Notes under the pieces: model-generated | Seen by the model: the letters and a program-made list of their open reading frames with translations, nothing else | Database searches by the model: none | Told to the model about the DNA's origin: nothing | Program-made: the position numbers and the translations under genes | In this document: positions 8,712 to 18,647 of the stretch, piece after piece | How positions within the stretch are numbered: position 1 is the stretch's first letter | Layout of the letters: each line of letters opens with the position of its first letter | Assembly (NCBI GenBank): GCA_020634015.1 | Contig: JACKCN010000004.1 | Span: 124,001 to 188,000, forward strand | Direction of reading: 5' to 3' | DNA length: 64,000 nt | Source of the DNA: Candidatus Delongbacteria bacterium | GTDB taxonomy: Bacteria; CAIWAD01

Positions 8712-11700
8712 TCAGGGTTGGCGCAGGCGGTACTCCGCCAGATGCCAGGTGGCCACAGCGCCCGTGTCGACGAAGGGTGAGCCGTGTGTCCCCAGACTCA
8801 GCCACTGGCCGTTCTCGGCGCGGCGTTCGATGATGAAGCTGCCGCCGTCCAGCCAGCTCAGCACCACCTGGCTGGCCTGCAGCGCCACCTCCAGTTCGGG
8901 CAGCGGGGGCCAGGCCAGGCTGAGGGTGGCAATCGGGTCCGGCGAGCGGTCGGCCTGGTCCCACATCGCCAGAAAGAACTGTACCTCAGGGTGGGTGCTG
9001 CCCCGCATGCTGTCGATCGCTCGCGGTGAGACACCCTGGAAGTTCAGGCTCAGCTCCACACTGCGAGTGCCGGCGGGCAGCAGGTAACGCAGGCTGTCGG
9101 CGCTAGAACCGCCCGCATTGAAGTCCGCATCGCTCGTGCACTGCCCCACCGGGGCGGTGATTTCATAGAAGGGGCCACTCTCCACGAAGCCCGCGGGCGG
9201 CAGGCGATTGTCCTTGGCCCAGCCCAGCGCGCGCATCAGACTGAAGGTGGGCTGTCCGCCATCGTCGGCCATCCGCGCTTCCCAGATCTGCACCCGGGCC
9301 GGATCGTCAATCGTGGTGTGATGCGCTTCCACGCCCGCGTCCTCGCCCAGAATGTGTCCGTTGGCATCCCAGGCCCCGCTGTGGAACAGCTCGACACCCT
9401 GGGCATCCCTAGCGGTCACTTCCAGCCACATCCGGCGCACGGGAATGCCCGTGGGCAGCTTGTGCGCCGTGAGGTTGCGCACTTCCACGGCCAGTTCAAG
9501 AGTCTGCCCCACCTGGCTCAGGCCGGCACCCAGCGACGCCGCTCCCTGAAGGAAGACCTCGCTGGCCTGGGCCATGAGTTCCAATGAGGTGGAGTCCCCC
9601 AGTGTTCCCAGAGCGTCGGCGTTGTCGGCCAGCAGGTGCAGCATCAACGCGTTGCCGCCGAGCACGGCGTGATCCTGGCGCGGCGCGCGGGGCGGCAGAC
9701 CTCCGGGTATCACCGAAATGGGGGCGGCGCCCTCTAGCAGCGGCATGTGGCAACCGCGGCAGCTGAGGCCCGCAAACTGGCTGTTCTGCTGTTCCAGCCA
9801 GGGCACCTGCTCGGGGAACTGGCCAATGGCGTTGCCGCCCGCATCCAGCGCCGTGGTGAACAGGGTGTGACAGGAGACGCAGGTGCCGTTGTCACCCAGA
9901 TGAGCGCCCTGCTCGGGTGAAAACCCGGTCACATTGGCCATCGGGGCCGGGTCCACTCCGGCAAAGGGCCCGAAGATCCGCTTGTCGGGATTGGCCCTGA
10001 AGCCGCCGTTCCAGCGTGTGCTGTCGCTGGCATCGCTGGCCTCGAGCTGGTGACACAGGGTACAGCTCACGCCTTCCAGGCCCGCCGGATCGCCACTGAC
10101 CTCGGCCATGCGATAGAAGCCTTCGCCCGCGATGCGCTGTTCCTCGCTGCCCATCGGCGCGTGGCAGCGCACGCAGGCGGACTCGATCGCCTCGCGCACT
10201 CCCGGATCGCTGAACTGCTCGGTCTCGACTCTCACCTTGGCGCGCCAGTAGGGGTCGCGGGCCGCGTTGGCCATCAGGGTTCCCTGCCAGCGGGCGTAGG
10301 GCGAACTGTCCTGACCGCCCTCGTCGTAGATCCCGGCCCCGCTGCTGTGGCACTGGGCACAGGCGGTGGCGCTGACAAAATGCTCACTCTCCCAGTTGCC
10401 GGTCTGCTCGCATTCATCGGGCACGCCATTGGCATTCTGGTCCAGGCTGCTGCCCGTGCCGATGTCACACTCGTCCGGGACTCCATTGTCATTGCAGTCC
10501 TGGCTGCTGCCGTTCTCGATGTCGCAGTCATCCCAGCTGCCGTTGGCGTTGCAGTCCAGGCCATTGCCGCAGCCGACGGTGCCCGTGGAATATAGGCCCA
10601 TCACCACCGGTCCGGCCTGGCTGGGGTCGCTGCCGCCCACCCGGATCAGGTACTGCGTGCCCTGAAGAATGTCCACCGCCAGTGCGGAGGCATCGGAGCC
10701 CGGCAGCGCACAGCCGTTGTCGTCGCAGCCCAGCAGACGAGTCTCGTTCACCGGGCAGTCCGTGCCCTCGTAGACCGCCAGCCGTGTATCGATGCTGGAC
10801 CCGCAGAGACTGATCGTGAGGGTGCCGGTGAGGGTGGCCGTGTAGCGGAACCAGAAGTCACGGTGAATCTGCCCGTCACCCCCGCAGGCGAAATGCGCGG
10901 GGCCATCGGTCGTGGCCGGCGTGGTATCGAAGACCAGCACTCCGTCCACGGCCTCGAGCGGGTCGTCGCAGGGATTGCCGCCCGTGTCCGGGCATTCGTC
11001 GGGCACGCCGTCCAGGTCCTCGTCCAGACTGAAACCGGAGGCGATGTCGCACTCATCGGGAATGCCGTTGGCGTTGCAGTCCTCGCTGGTGCCGTTGATC
11101 AGGTCGCAGCTGTCGGGCAGCCCGTTGCCGTTGCAGTCGATGTCACACTCATCGGGCACCCCGTTGGCGTCGCAGTCCTGACTGAAGCCACTGGCGATGT
11201 CGCAATCGTCCGAGATGCCGTTGGCATTGCAGTCGCTGCCGTTGCCGCACTCGTCGCTGGCGATGCGATAGAGGCGCGAGGGAGTGATGATGTAGACATT
11301 GCCCACTTCGTCTTCCCCGAAGGAGACGATGTTCGAGGAGGGCCCCAGTTCGGCCGTGCGTTCGGTCACGCTGGCGCTGACTCCGTTCCATTCCAGCGAC
11401 CAGACCTGGCGGCTGCAGTAGTCGGCAAAGAAGTACAGGCCCTGCAGGCTGGGAATCGGCCCGCGGTAGACATAGCCACCCGTGACCGAGCAGCGCCCAC
11501 CGGCGTGGTTGTAGACATGCACGGGCGCGACCGAACTGAAACCACTGCAGGATCCGCAGGTGTTGAGACCCGTGCAGACCAGCCCCTCGCGGCAGGACCA
11601 GCCGTAGTTCTCGCCACCGGTGCTGCCCGCGGGCTGGAGATCGATTTCCTCCCAGGCATTCTGGCCCACGTCGGCGATCCAGAGTTCGCCGGTGAGCCGG

Positions 11701-12392
11701 TCGAAGGAACAGCGCCAGGGATTGCGCAGCCCGTAGGCCCAGATCTCGTCCAGCCCGGTGACGCCCACATAGGGGTTGTCGGCGGGAATCCAGGCGTTGG
11801 CCTGACCGGCGGGATCCAGGCGCATCATCTTGCCCATCGGGCTGTTCAGGTTCTGGGCACGGGCCCCCGGGTCGTTGGCGCTGCCGCCATCACCGGTGCC
11901 CGTGTAGAGCATGCCGTCGGGGCCGAAGCCGATCCAGCCGCCATTGTGGTTGGAGTAAGGCTGGGTCCAGGTCTTGAGGATCAGTGCGCTGGCCGGATCG
12001 GCGACCGCGGGATTGGCCGAGACCGTGTAGCGCGCGATGACCGTGTTGCCCGAATTGTTGGTGTAGTTCACGAAGAACTGACCATTGCTGGCATAGTCCG
12101 GCGAGAAGGCCAGCCCCAGCAGCCCGCGTTCGCCCCCGGAAAGCACCAGCGGGTCGATGTCCAGAAAGGCCGTGGCATTGACCGTGTTGCTGGCCAGATT
12201 GAGAATCCGGATCCGGCCCGCCTGCTCCACCACGAAGAGGCGTTCGCTGTCGCCCGGGGGTGAGGTGGCGAAGACCGCGCCACTGAAGGTGGGCGTCAGG
12301 GTCTCCAGAAACAGGGTGGCGTGCGCGGGTCCGGCCGCCAGCAGCAAGGTCACGGTCAGCAGACCGGAGAAAAGGAAACGAGGGAGATGCAT
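8712..12392 (-). CDS. Secreted glucose/sorbosone-dehydrogenase-like propeller fused to a pentaheme cytochrome
   Basis: The 1,226-residue product has a signal peptide and an AGGTGA site before ATG 12392. Residues about 25-390 match the glucose/sorbosone dehydrogenase (PQQ-type) beta-propeller: LFVVEQAGRIRIL, GERGLLGLAFSPDY, GFGPDGMLYTGTGDGG and DEIWAYGLRNPWR are visible. Five D-C-N-x-N-G-x-P-D repeats, a pre-peptidase-C-like domain and three more repeats follow. Five haem sites come next (CAQCH, CVRCH, CTLCH, CVSCH, CRGCH; about nt 10360 down to 9748). The C-terminus, with AHKLPTGIPVRR, is paralogous to the cytochrome at 419-5533. Inference: electrons from an oxidised sugar or alcohol pass from the propeller to the haems outside the cytoplasm. 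The cofactor and substrate cannot be read from the sequence. Confidence 0.87.
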   Translation of the reverse strand: MHLPRFLFSGLLTVTLLLAAGPAHATLFLETLTPTFSGAVFATSPPGDSERLFVVEQAGRIRILNLASNTVNATAFLDIDPLVLSGGERGLLGLAFSPDYASNGQFFVNYTNNSGNTVIARYTVSANPAVADPASALILKTWTQPYSNHNGGWIGFGPDGMLYTGTGDGGSANDPGARAQNLNSPMGKMMRLDPAGQANAWIPADNPYVGVTGLDEIWAYGLRNPWRCSFDRLTGELWIADVGQNAWEEIDLQPAGSTGGENYGWSCREGLVCTGLNTCGSCSGFSSVAPVHVYNHAGGRCSVTGGYVYRGPIPSLQGLYFFADYCSRQVWSLEWNGVSASVTERTAELGPSSNIVSFGEDEVGNVYIITPSRLYRIASDECGNGSDCNANGISDDCDIASGFSQDCDANGVPDECDIDCNGNGLPDSCDLINGTSEDCNANGIPDECDIASGFSLDEDLDGVPDECPDTGGNPCDDPLEAVDGVLVFDTTPATTDGPAHFACGGDGQIHRDFWFRYTATLTGTLTISLCGSSIDTRLAVYEGTDCPVNETRLLGCDDNGCALPGSDASALAVDILQGTQYLIRVGGSDPSQAGPVVMGLYSTGTVGCGNGLDCNANGSWDDCDIENGSSQDCNDNGVPDECDIGTGSSLDQNANGVPDECEQTGNWESEHFVSATACAQCHSSGAGIYDEGGQDSSPYARWQGTLMANAARDPYWRAKVRVETEQFSDPGVREAIESACVRCHAPMGSEEQRIAGEGFYRMAEVSGDPAGLEGVSCTLCHQLEASDASDSTRWNGGFRANPDKRIFGPFAGVDPAPMANVTGFSPEQGAHLGDNGTCVSCHTLFTTALDAGGNAIGQFPEQVPWLEQQNSQFAGLSCRGCHMPLLEGAAPISVIPGGLPPRAPRQDHAVLGGNALMLHLLADNADALGTLGDSTSLELMAQASEVFLQGAASLGAGLSQVGQTLELAVEVRNLTAHKLPTGIPVRRMWLEVTARDAQGVELFHSGAWDANGHILGEDAGVEAHHTTIDDPARVQIWEARMADDGGQPTFSLMRALGWAKDNRLPPAGFVESGPFYEITAPVGQCTSDADFNAGGSSADSLRYLLPAGTRSVELSLNFQGVSPRAIDSMRGSTHPEVQFFLAMWDQADRSPDPIATLSLAWPPLPELEVALQASQVVLSWLDGGSFIIERRAENGQWLSLGTHGSPFVDTGAVATWHLAEYRLRQP

Positions 12393-12609
12393 GAATCACC
12401 TGGGCTCGGGCCGGTCCCCGCTGGCCGGAGCCTACGAGAAGCGGACGTGGATGTGGCGGTGGCTGTGTCGGGAAGGCCAGTCTAGGAACTGGAAGGCCTG
12501 GATGCCAGTGGAGACTGCAGCTCAGGAAAAAACAGCGCAGGCGGAGCCGGAGCGTCCGCACGAATCCTGCGGCCCCCGGTGCGCCTGACCTTGCGCCGAG
12601 AGTGACACC

Positions 12610-15228
12610 CTACTTGAGAACCAGCATGCGCCGGGCCAGCTCCGCATCGGGAGTGCGGAGTCGCAGAATGTAGACTCCACTGGCCAGCTCGGCACAGTCG
12701 ATGGGCACACGATGCTCTCCAGCGGAAAGCGGTTCCTGGATCACGCGCAGCACACGGCGCCCCAGCAGATCATGCACATCGAGCCGGACGATGCCCGGGC
12801 GCGGCAGTTCGAACGCGATCAGGGTGCGCGAATTGAAGGGGTTGGGGGCCACAGACAGCGCCAATGCTTCGGGAAGAGTGGTGGGGGTCACCGAAACCGG
12901 GTAGCAGCTTCCGGTACTGTAGCCCATGTCTACAGTGTCATCGTTGTAGTGATGCCGGCAGGGCGACCCTGGCAGCAGGTGCAGGTCCCCCGTGCCTGGA
13001 TCGCAGAACAGGGGATCCAGTTCCAGATTGCCATTGACGCCCGCGAACTCGTCAATGGAGTACCAGTCGAATCCATCCGGAGACCACAGGTCACACTCCT
13101 GGACCAGAGGCGGTTCCTGGCTGGCATTGCTGTAGCTCAACACGAAGGGATGTCCTGTGCCTCCGGGCACCACGATGGATCTCAACAACTGGAGCTTGGT
13201 GGCCAGAATGTACGGGCCCAGATTGGAACCATGGATCTGGGAGCCCTGGGTCGCCAGGTTCCAGGCCAGGGTGCACTGGAAAAGTTCCAGCGAGGTGTTG
13301 GTTCCGTGGATCGCACCTCCCAGCCCGCTGGCCTGATTCATGTGCAGCAGAGTGTCCCGCAGTCGCAGCCGTCGGGGGCCGAACACGATCGAGGCATCGA
13401 TCGCGCCGCCGTTTCCCTGACTGCGGTTGCCAATGAAGCGGCAGTCCTCCAGCTCGAGGGATCCTCCCTTCAGCGCACCCCCACTCTCTGAGGCCTCGTT
13501 GTTGATGAAGTCACAGCCAGACGCTTCCAGATCGCCGGCGAAAACGGCTCCGCCCAGTGCGGCTCGGTTGTCCTGGAACAGGCAGGATTCGAGCACTCCC
13601 AGCAGGTCTCCCACGCCGCCGTTCAGGCTCCCGCCGGAGTTCAGCGCCCCGCCGATCTGGACGGCCGAATTGGACACGAATCGGCAGTCGCTCCAGTCGC
13701 CGTTGACCTGCCATGCGGCTCCACCTGCAACCGTGGCCAGATTCCGCTCGAACTCGCATCCACGCACGATGCTGGTGCGGGAACTGTAGTCGCTGCCGCT
13801 GAGGGCTCCGCCGCTGTTGGCCGAATTGAGCTGGAACCGGCAATTCTGCAGCTCCAGTCGATCGCCGCTGGCGATCGCGCCCCCTTCTTCCAGTGTCCAG
13901 CCATTGCGGAAGGTGATGCCACGCACGCACAGACTGTCGGTCGCACGGGCATCCAGGATGCGCCCCAGGCCCTGTCCGTCGAGAATCACACAGTCCGGAT
14001 CGTTGTCCACGCTGCCGATGGTGACGCCATTTCCGACGATCAGGTCGTGCTCGAGGTATGTCCCACAGTCAAGCAGCACGGAATCGCCCGGAATCGTCAC
14101 CGCCAGGGCTGCGGCCAGGCTCGGGTAGTCCCCGGGGACCCGCAGTCGGCGCCCTCCCAGCTGGATGAACCCCTCCACGGACGAGCGCTCCTCACGCCCC
14201 TGCAGATCCGTGACGCGCAGGGTCACATCAAAGAGCCCGGGTCCCTCGTAGTTGACACGCGGATGAGTGCCCACCTTGTCGTACACCCCGTCTCCATCCG
14301 TGTCCCACTCGTACAGCAGCTCCTGCGAGGAATCGAGGTGGTGAAAGGCGACCTCGCTGGGAAACCATGGTGAGTAGGGGTCCGCCCAGAACAGAGCGCT
14401 GAAACCGGGCAGTCCGGGACCTTCCCCCATGGCACCCAGGGTTTCGCCAGAGGGACTGGCAGGCGGCAGGCACGGGGATCCTGCGGCCAGCCGGTAGTCA
14501 CCCTCTGGATCAATGAAGAGCGGATCGGCGCTGATGTTGCCGGATATGCCTGCATAGGGCGCCAGAAGGCCGCTCCAGCTGTTTTCGGCACGCTCGAAAT
14601 GATTCGTGTACTGGATCAACATGCCGGGAAGTTGCCCCGCCACATAGATTTCGGCCGCGCCGGGATTGCCCGCGATGATCGAACGCTGGATCGTCAGCTG
14701 ACTGACCATCGTCAGATCGATCAGCCTGTCCACCAGACCATTGCCGGCGATCGTGGACTGCAGGATGGACAACTGGCACGAGAACAGGATCGACACTCCC
14801 TGATAATGGATCGCACCTCCCGGGTTGCCCACGAGCAGGCAGCGCAGAATCCGCAGATGGCGGCCCGAGGAATAGTCCAGCGCCACAATGCTGGCACCGG
14901 TCAGGGTCAGATTCTCGATCCGGAAACCCGGATCGTTTTCGTCGAAGTAACTGCAATGCACCGCATAGGGCCTGCCCTGCGCGTCCAGCACCGTCTCGGC
15001 CGGACTCTGACCCAGTCCAAGCAGATGGATCCGATGGGACAGATAGACCGAGCCCGGGTAGAGACCCGGAGAGACGGCCACCGTATCATCGATGGCGGCC
15101 TGGTCCACGGCCTCCTGGATGGTGGGGTAGTCTTGTGAAACGGCGAGCTGGGCTGCCTGAAGCGGCACCGAAAGACAGAGCAGGACCGGCAGAATCAGCC
15201 GACACAAGGGCTGGACACGGACACGCAT
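12610..15228 (-). CDS. Secreted parallel beta-helix protein with PKD-like domain and C-terminal tail domain
   Basis: The 872-residue exported protein starts at ATG 15228 behind GGAGGTGA. After the signal peptide (LILPVLLCLSVPLQA) comes QDYPTIQEAVDQAAIDDTVAV, the usual opening of right-handed beta-helix proteins of the pectate-lyase/polymorphic membrane protein fold. A PKD-like segment (YEWDTDGDGVYDKVGTH) then separates it from a second helix that starts again with DYPSLAAALAVTIPGDSVLL. The second helix has G-G-A-I/L repeats typical of Pmp-like coils. The last 90 residues (LSVAPNPFNSRTLIAFELP through GVYILRL) form a FlgD-Ig/secretion-tail-like domain. No catalytic residues were recognised, so it may be an adhesin or a polysaccharide-binding or -degrading protein. 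Confidence 0.8.
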   Translation of the reverse strand: MRVRVQPLCRLILPVLLCLSVPLQAAQLAVSQDYPTIQEAVDQAAIDDTVAVSPGLYPGSVYLSHRIHLLGLGQSPAETVLDAQGRPYAVHCSYFDENDPGFRIENLTLTGASIVALDYSSGRHLRILRCLLVGNPGGAIHYQGVSILFSCQLSILQSTIAGNGLVDRLIDLTMVSQLTIQRSIIAGNPGAAEIYVAGQLPGMLIQYTNHFERAENSWSGLLAPYAGISGNISADPLFIDPEGDYRLAAGSPCLPPASPSGETLGAMGEGPGLPGFSALFWADPYSPWFPSEVAFHHLDSSQELLYEWDTDGDGVYDKVGTHPRVNYEGPGLFDVTLRVTDLQGREERSSVEGFIQLGGRRLRVPGDYPSLAAALAVTIPGDSVLLDCGTYLEHDLIVGNGVTIGSVDNDPDCVILDGQGLGRILDARATDSLCVRGITFRNGWTLEEGGAIASGDRLELQNCRFQLNSANSGGALSGSDYSSRTSIVRGCEFERNLATVAGGAAWQVNGDWSDCRFVSNSAVQIGGALNSGGSLNGGVGDLLGVLESCLFQDNRAALGGAVFAGDLEASGCDFINNEASESGGALKGGSLELEDCRFIGNRSQGNGGAIDASIVFGPRRLRLRDTLLHMNQASGLGGAIHGTNTSLELFQCTLAWNLATQGSQIHGSNLGPYILATKLQLLRSIVVPGGTGHPFVLSYSNASQEPPLVQECDLWSPDGFDWYSIDEFAGVNGNLELDPLFCDPGTGDLHLLPGSPCRHHYNDDTVDMGYSTGSCYPVSVTPTTLPEALALSVAPNPFNSRTLIAFELPRPGIVRLDVHDLLGRRVLRVIQEPLSAGEHRVPIDCAELASGVYILRLRTPDAELARRMLVLK

Positions 15229-15455
15229 GGCTCACCTCCGGATTCTCTCACCCGATGACTGGCTGGCTGTCATGGAGAAAGCAGGGGGCAGGATCGCAAG
15301 GAAGTACTGCGCAGCGGGCGCTGCGGCTGTTGCGGAAGGAGGGCCTGATGCAGGGTGCTTCAAGGCGCTTTCTCCGGATCCGGTTGGGCGATCTGCCTGC
15401 ACGATTGAGCACCATCGATGCGGATCAAGGAGGCTGTTCTGCGCGCTCAAGAACC

Positions 15456-15490
15456 CGGGCCCCCACTCTCTCCGGGAGAGTGGGGGCCCG
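15456..15490 (-). terminator. Terminator of the subtilase gene
   Basis: A perfect 15-bp stem (CGGGCCCCCACTCTC at 15456-15470 with GAGAGTGGGGGCCCG at 15476-15490) carries a 5-nt loop. It lies 11 nt beyond the protease stop on the minus strand and is followed there by GTTCTTG, a weak U-tract. The rest of the gap to the beta-helix gene (15229-15455) shows no gene. Confidence 0.75.
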
Positions 15491-15501
15491 AACATGTTGG
15501 A

Positions 15502-18204
15502 TCAGCGGGCCAGCACCATCTTGCGCACCGTGTGCGCCTGGCCGTCCACGCTCAGGCTGGCGAAGTAGATGCCGCTGGCCAGGCCTTCGGCACCGAAAAC
15601 CACCTGGTGCCGACCGGCGGCCAGGGGGCCATTGATCAGGCGGGTCACCAGCGCACCGCGCAGATCGTATACCGTCAGCTCGACACGCGCCGCGCGATCC
15701 AGTTCGACCGCCAGGTTGGTGCTGGGGTTGAAGGGATTGGGCCAGGCGGGACTGAGCGTGATGCCCTCGGGCAGCGTGATGCCGGTCCGGGGTTCGACGC
15801 TGACCTCATAACCCAGCCAGGGCAGGTAACGGTCGAGTGCGGCCGCCAGACCCATGGTGGCTGCCGTACCGTGCGCCGCTTCCAGGGCGAAGTTGAGATA
15901 GATGAGACGGCCATTGCCATCGTAGCGCACACCCGTGGTGAACTGCTGGTTGTAATCGGTCATGAAAGGCACCGAACCGTTGAGCTCGGTGATTTCGTCC
16001 ACGGGAATCGCCTGGTTGTTGGCGCCGTTGGTGCCCTGCAGAATCATCACCATGGCGTCGGAAACTTCGTCCTCGGCCACGCCCTTGGCCCCGCGCACGT
16101 TGTTGGTGCCCTCGCCGTTGGTCGCGTGCAACACGTTCTGGAGGAAGGGACTGTCGGCACCCAGATCGTTGTTGGCATGCTGGCTGCTCACCAACAGGGG
16201 ATGGCTGGCGCTGTAGTCAGCGAAGAGGGTCTGTTCGTCCGTGTCGAAGGTGCTGGCATTGCCGCCACTGGCATAGACCACCACGCTGTAGTCCGTCAGG
16301 TCAAGCTGACGATCGGGCAGCATCGGAAAGTTTCCGCTTGCGGTCGAATACCAGTCGAAGACAATGCCCAGTTCCTTGAGTCCATTGTAGTAGGCACCGT
16401 AGACGGGCGAAACCTGGACATCATCGTCATAGAGCAGCACGTTGGCGTTGCCCACCATGATCTCCAGTTCACCGGAAAGGCTCAGCGGCGCATTGGGAGT
16501 GCTCACCTCCACGCTGAAGGTGATGTAGCGGGGCATGCTGCCCTCGTCGATGCCCAGCACCAGCGGGTTGCCGAAGTTGTCGTTGCTGAATCCATCGGGG
16601 ATCGCGCTCAGCTCGATGGTGTGTCCGGTGGGAAAGGTCACCGCCGGATCCTCGGTGTTCAGCGTGACCGTCACGGTTTCGGAGGGGTTGGAGCCCGTGT
16701 TGTGCACTTCAAGCGAGAACTGGGCCACCTCGCCGGGCATGAACCGGCCATCGCCGCTGCCATCTTCCAGACGCAGCTCGCCCAGCTCGATGACCGTCTC
16801 ACGGATGTTGTTGACGGCCTTGTAGGCGTTCACGCGGCCGCTGCCCAGCATGCCCTGGTAATCGGAGTTGCAGCTCAGCCCGTAGATGTCGTCGGCGGTG
16901 GCCAGCAGCTGGCTGCGCACCTGGACGTTGTTCAGTTCGGGATTGGCGTTCCAGAGCATGGCGGTCACGCTGGCGGCCAGCGGGCAGGCCATCGAGGTGC
17001 CCTGCAGGCTGGCGTAGGCATTGTCGAAGATGGTGTCGTAGATGCTGACGCCGGGGGCGGTCACATCCACCCAGCTGCCGTAGTTGCTGAAGTCAGCCTT
17101 GCAGTCGCTGCTGTTGCTGGCGGCCACGCTGACCATGCCGCTGGCGCTGTCCAGGCCATCGCTCTGGTTCATGTTGTCGTTGCCGGCGGCATGGAAACAG
17201 ATCAGGCCGCTGTTGTAGGCGGCCGTGCTGGGCGTGCGCACCGTGTTGCTGCCACCGAAGCTCATGGTGATCAGTTTGGCCCCGTTGGCGATGGCGTAGG
17301 TCACGGCGTTGGCGGCCGCGCTCTGGATCACGTAGCCATTGCCGTCGGTGGCCTGATAGCCGGCACGCAGGCACATCACGCGGCTGCCCCAGGCCACTGC
17401 GGCCACGCCGATGGCGTTGTTGGTGGCGGCGGCGCTGATGCCTGAGCAGTGGGTCCCGTGGCCGTTGTAATCCATCGGGTTGTTGTCGGGGGTCGTGCAG
17501 TCTTCCTGGGCGGCACAGCCCGTGGTGACCACCCAGTCCCAGCCGTAGAAGTCGTCGACATAGCCGTTGGTGCCGTCGTCGATGTTGTTGCGCTCGGCCG
17601 CTTCACCCGGAGTGGTGGTATCGGGCACCAGGCCATCGCCGTCAAGGTCCTCATCCGGGTTGCACCAGATCACGTCGCGCAGATCGGGATGGTTCCAGTC
17701 GACGCCCGAGTCCACCACGGCGATGATCATGTCGGGAAAATCGGGTGTGTCGGGCAGGATGTCCCAGGCCTCGGCAGCGCGCACCGCATTCAGGAACCAC
17801 TGATTGCCCGCGGCAGGATCATTGGTCGTGCGGTACAGGGGACGCAGGTAGTCGGGCTCGGCGTACTCGACCAGACCACTGGCCTCGTAGAGCGCGGCCA
17901 CGCTTTCCATGTCCAGGCGGTCATCGAACTCCAGCAGGTAGTTCAGACGCAGGTCCGGCTCATAGATCCGGTCCAGGTGCTGGTAGAGCGGGGCAATGGA
18001 TTCCAGTCCGGCGAACTCGCTGTTGATCCGGTCCAGCTCGGGCACGCCCAGCTTGACTCCGGCATCGGTGGTGACCATGTCGGGCTGGGTGAAGAAGCGC
18101 ACGGAGAGTCGGCCGGGGATGTACTTGTCGCCCGGGACGGCCTGCGCCGTCTGGCAGAAGGAGGCCAGAATCAGGCTCAGGCCCAGAAGGCTTGACTGTC
18201 GCAT
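15502..18204 (-). CDS. Secreted subtilisin-like (S8) serine protease with C-terminal tail domain
   Basis: The 900-residue exported endopeptidase starts at ATG 18204, just behind AAAGGGA and directly followed by a signal peptide (SLLGLSLILASFCQTAQA); the frame is open further upstream but without these signals. An inhibitor-type propeptide occupies about residues 25-125. The catalytic triad is complete: Asp in VVDSGVDWNHPDL (about 162), His in NGHGTHCSG (about 250) and Ser in GTSMACP (about 404). A CARDB-like beta domain and a ThuA/flavodoxin-like stretch (VLLYDDDVQ to VVYASGGN) follow. The last domain (LSPAWPNPFNPSTNLAVELD through GIYFASL) is FlgD-Ig/secretion-tail-like. Its own terminator follows. 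Confidence 0.93.
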   Translation of the reverse strand: MRQSSLLGLSLILASFCQTAQAVPGDKYIPGRLSVRFFTQPDMVTTDAGVKLGVPELDRINSEFAGLESIAPLYQHLDRIYEPDLRLNYLLEFDDRLDMESVAALYEASGLVEYAEPDYLRPLYRTTNDPAAGNQWFLNAVRAAEAWDILPDTPDFPDMIIAVVDSGVDWNHPDLRDVIWCNPDEDLDGDGLVPDTTTPGEAAERNNIDDGTNGYVDDFYGWDWVVTTGCAAQEDCTTPDNNPMDYNGHGTHCSGISAAATNNAIGVAAVAWGSRVMCLRAGYQATDGNGYVIQSAAANAVTYAIANGAKLITMSFGGSNTVRTPSTAAYNSGLICFHAAGNDNMNQSDGLDSASGMVSVAASNSSDCKADFSNYGSWVDVTAPGVSIYDTIFDNAYASLQGTSMACPLAASVTAMLWNANPELNNVQVRSQLLATADDIYGLSCNSDYQGMLGSGRVNAYKAVNNIRETVIELGELRLEDGSGDGRFMPGEVAQFSLEVHNTGSNPSETVTVTLNTEDPAVTFPTGHTIELSAIPDGFSNDNFGNPLVLGIDEGSMPRYITFSVEVSTPNAPLSLSGELEIMVGNANVLLYDDDVQVSPVYGAYYNGLKELGIVFDWYSTASGNFPMLPDRQLDLTDYSVVVYASGGNASTFDTDEQTLFADYSASHPLLVSSQHANNDLGADSPFLQNVLHATNGEGTNNVRGAKGVAEDEVSDAMVMILQGTNGANNQAIPVDEITELNGSVPFMTDYNQQFTTGVRYDGNGRLIYLNFALEAAHGTAATMGLAAALDRYLPWLGYEVSVEPRTGITLPEGITLSPAWPNPFNPSTNLAVELDRAARVELTVYDLRGALVTRLINGPLAAGRHQVVFGAEGLASGIYFASLSVDGQAHTVRKMVLAR

Positions 18205-18647
18205 GAAGTCCCTTTCGTGTCTATGCATTCTCTCAAGGATGTGCAGAATCACCGCATGACCCGGCTGCGCGCGAACGCGTGAGCGGTGGATCAGGCGGAG
18301 GGATGGAGGCCGGAAAACATAACAGTTGCGAAGCTCCCCGGCACGCTCAAAGCCCATCGGCACCGTGTTGGCAAAAATCACTCCTGAATTCGGACTTCTG
18401 GGCGAAATGTCTTCAAATCAGCCGATTGCCGACGATTTTTCCCGGAACTGGCGCGGATTCCACCATTCATGGGAATCTTGTCAGACATGTCACGACAATC
18501 CGGTGACAGGAAGTCTTCACCCCGTCTGGATCCCTTTACAGCGTCCGGGTGCCGCTGGAGACAACATGATACCTTGGGCGCGTTCCGATCCGGCCGGATC
18601 CGGTTCAGGTCTCCCAGTCTCCCACGGTCCGATCCCGAAAGGTGTGG
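18205..18647. promoter_or_regulatory. Divergent intergenic region between subtilase and glycosyltransferase
   Basis: This 443-bp stretch holds no convincing gene. It is relatively A/T-rich around 18370-18450. It contains a perfect 8-bp palindrome GACATGTC (18484-18491) bracketed by TTGTC (18478) and GACAA (18494), which could be an operator. Both flanking genes point away, so promoters for both are expected here; I could not place -35/-10 boxes with confidence. Confidence 0.35.

Noticed and set aside
15418..17445. A 675-codon plus-strand open frame opposite the subtilase
   Set aside because: It overlaps the complete catalytic protease in antisense, with low-complexity translation.
18205..18381. 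An upstream-extended start for the first subtilase
   Set aside because: The extension would bury the signal peptide 60 residues inside the protein and has no ribosome-binding site, whereas ATG 18204 has both.
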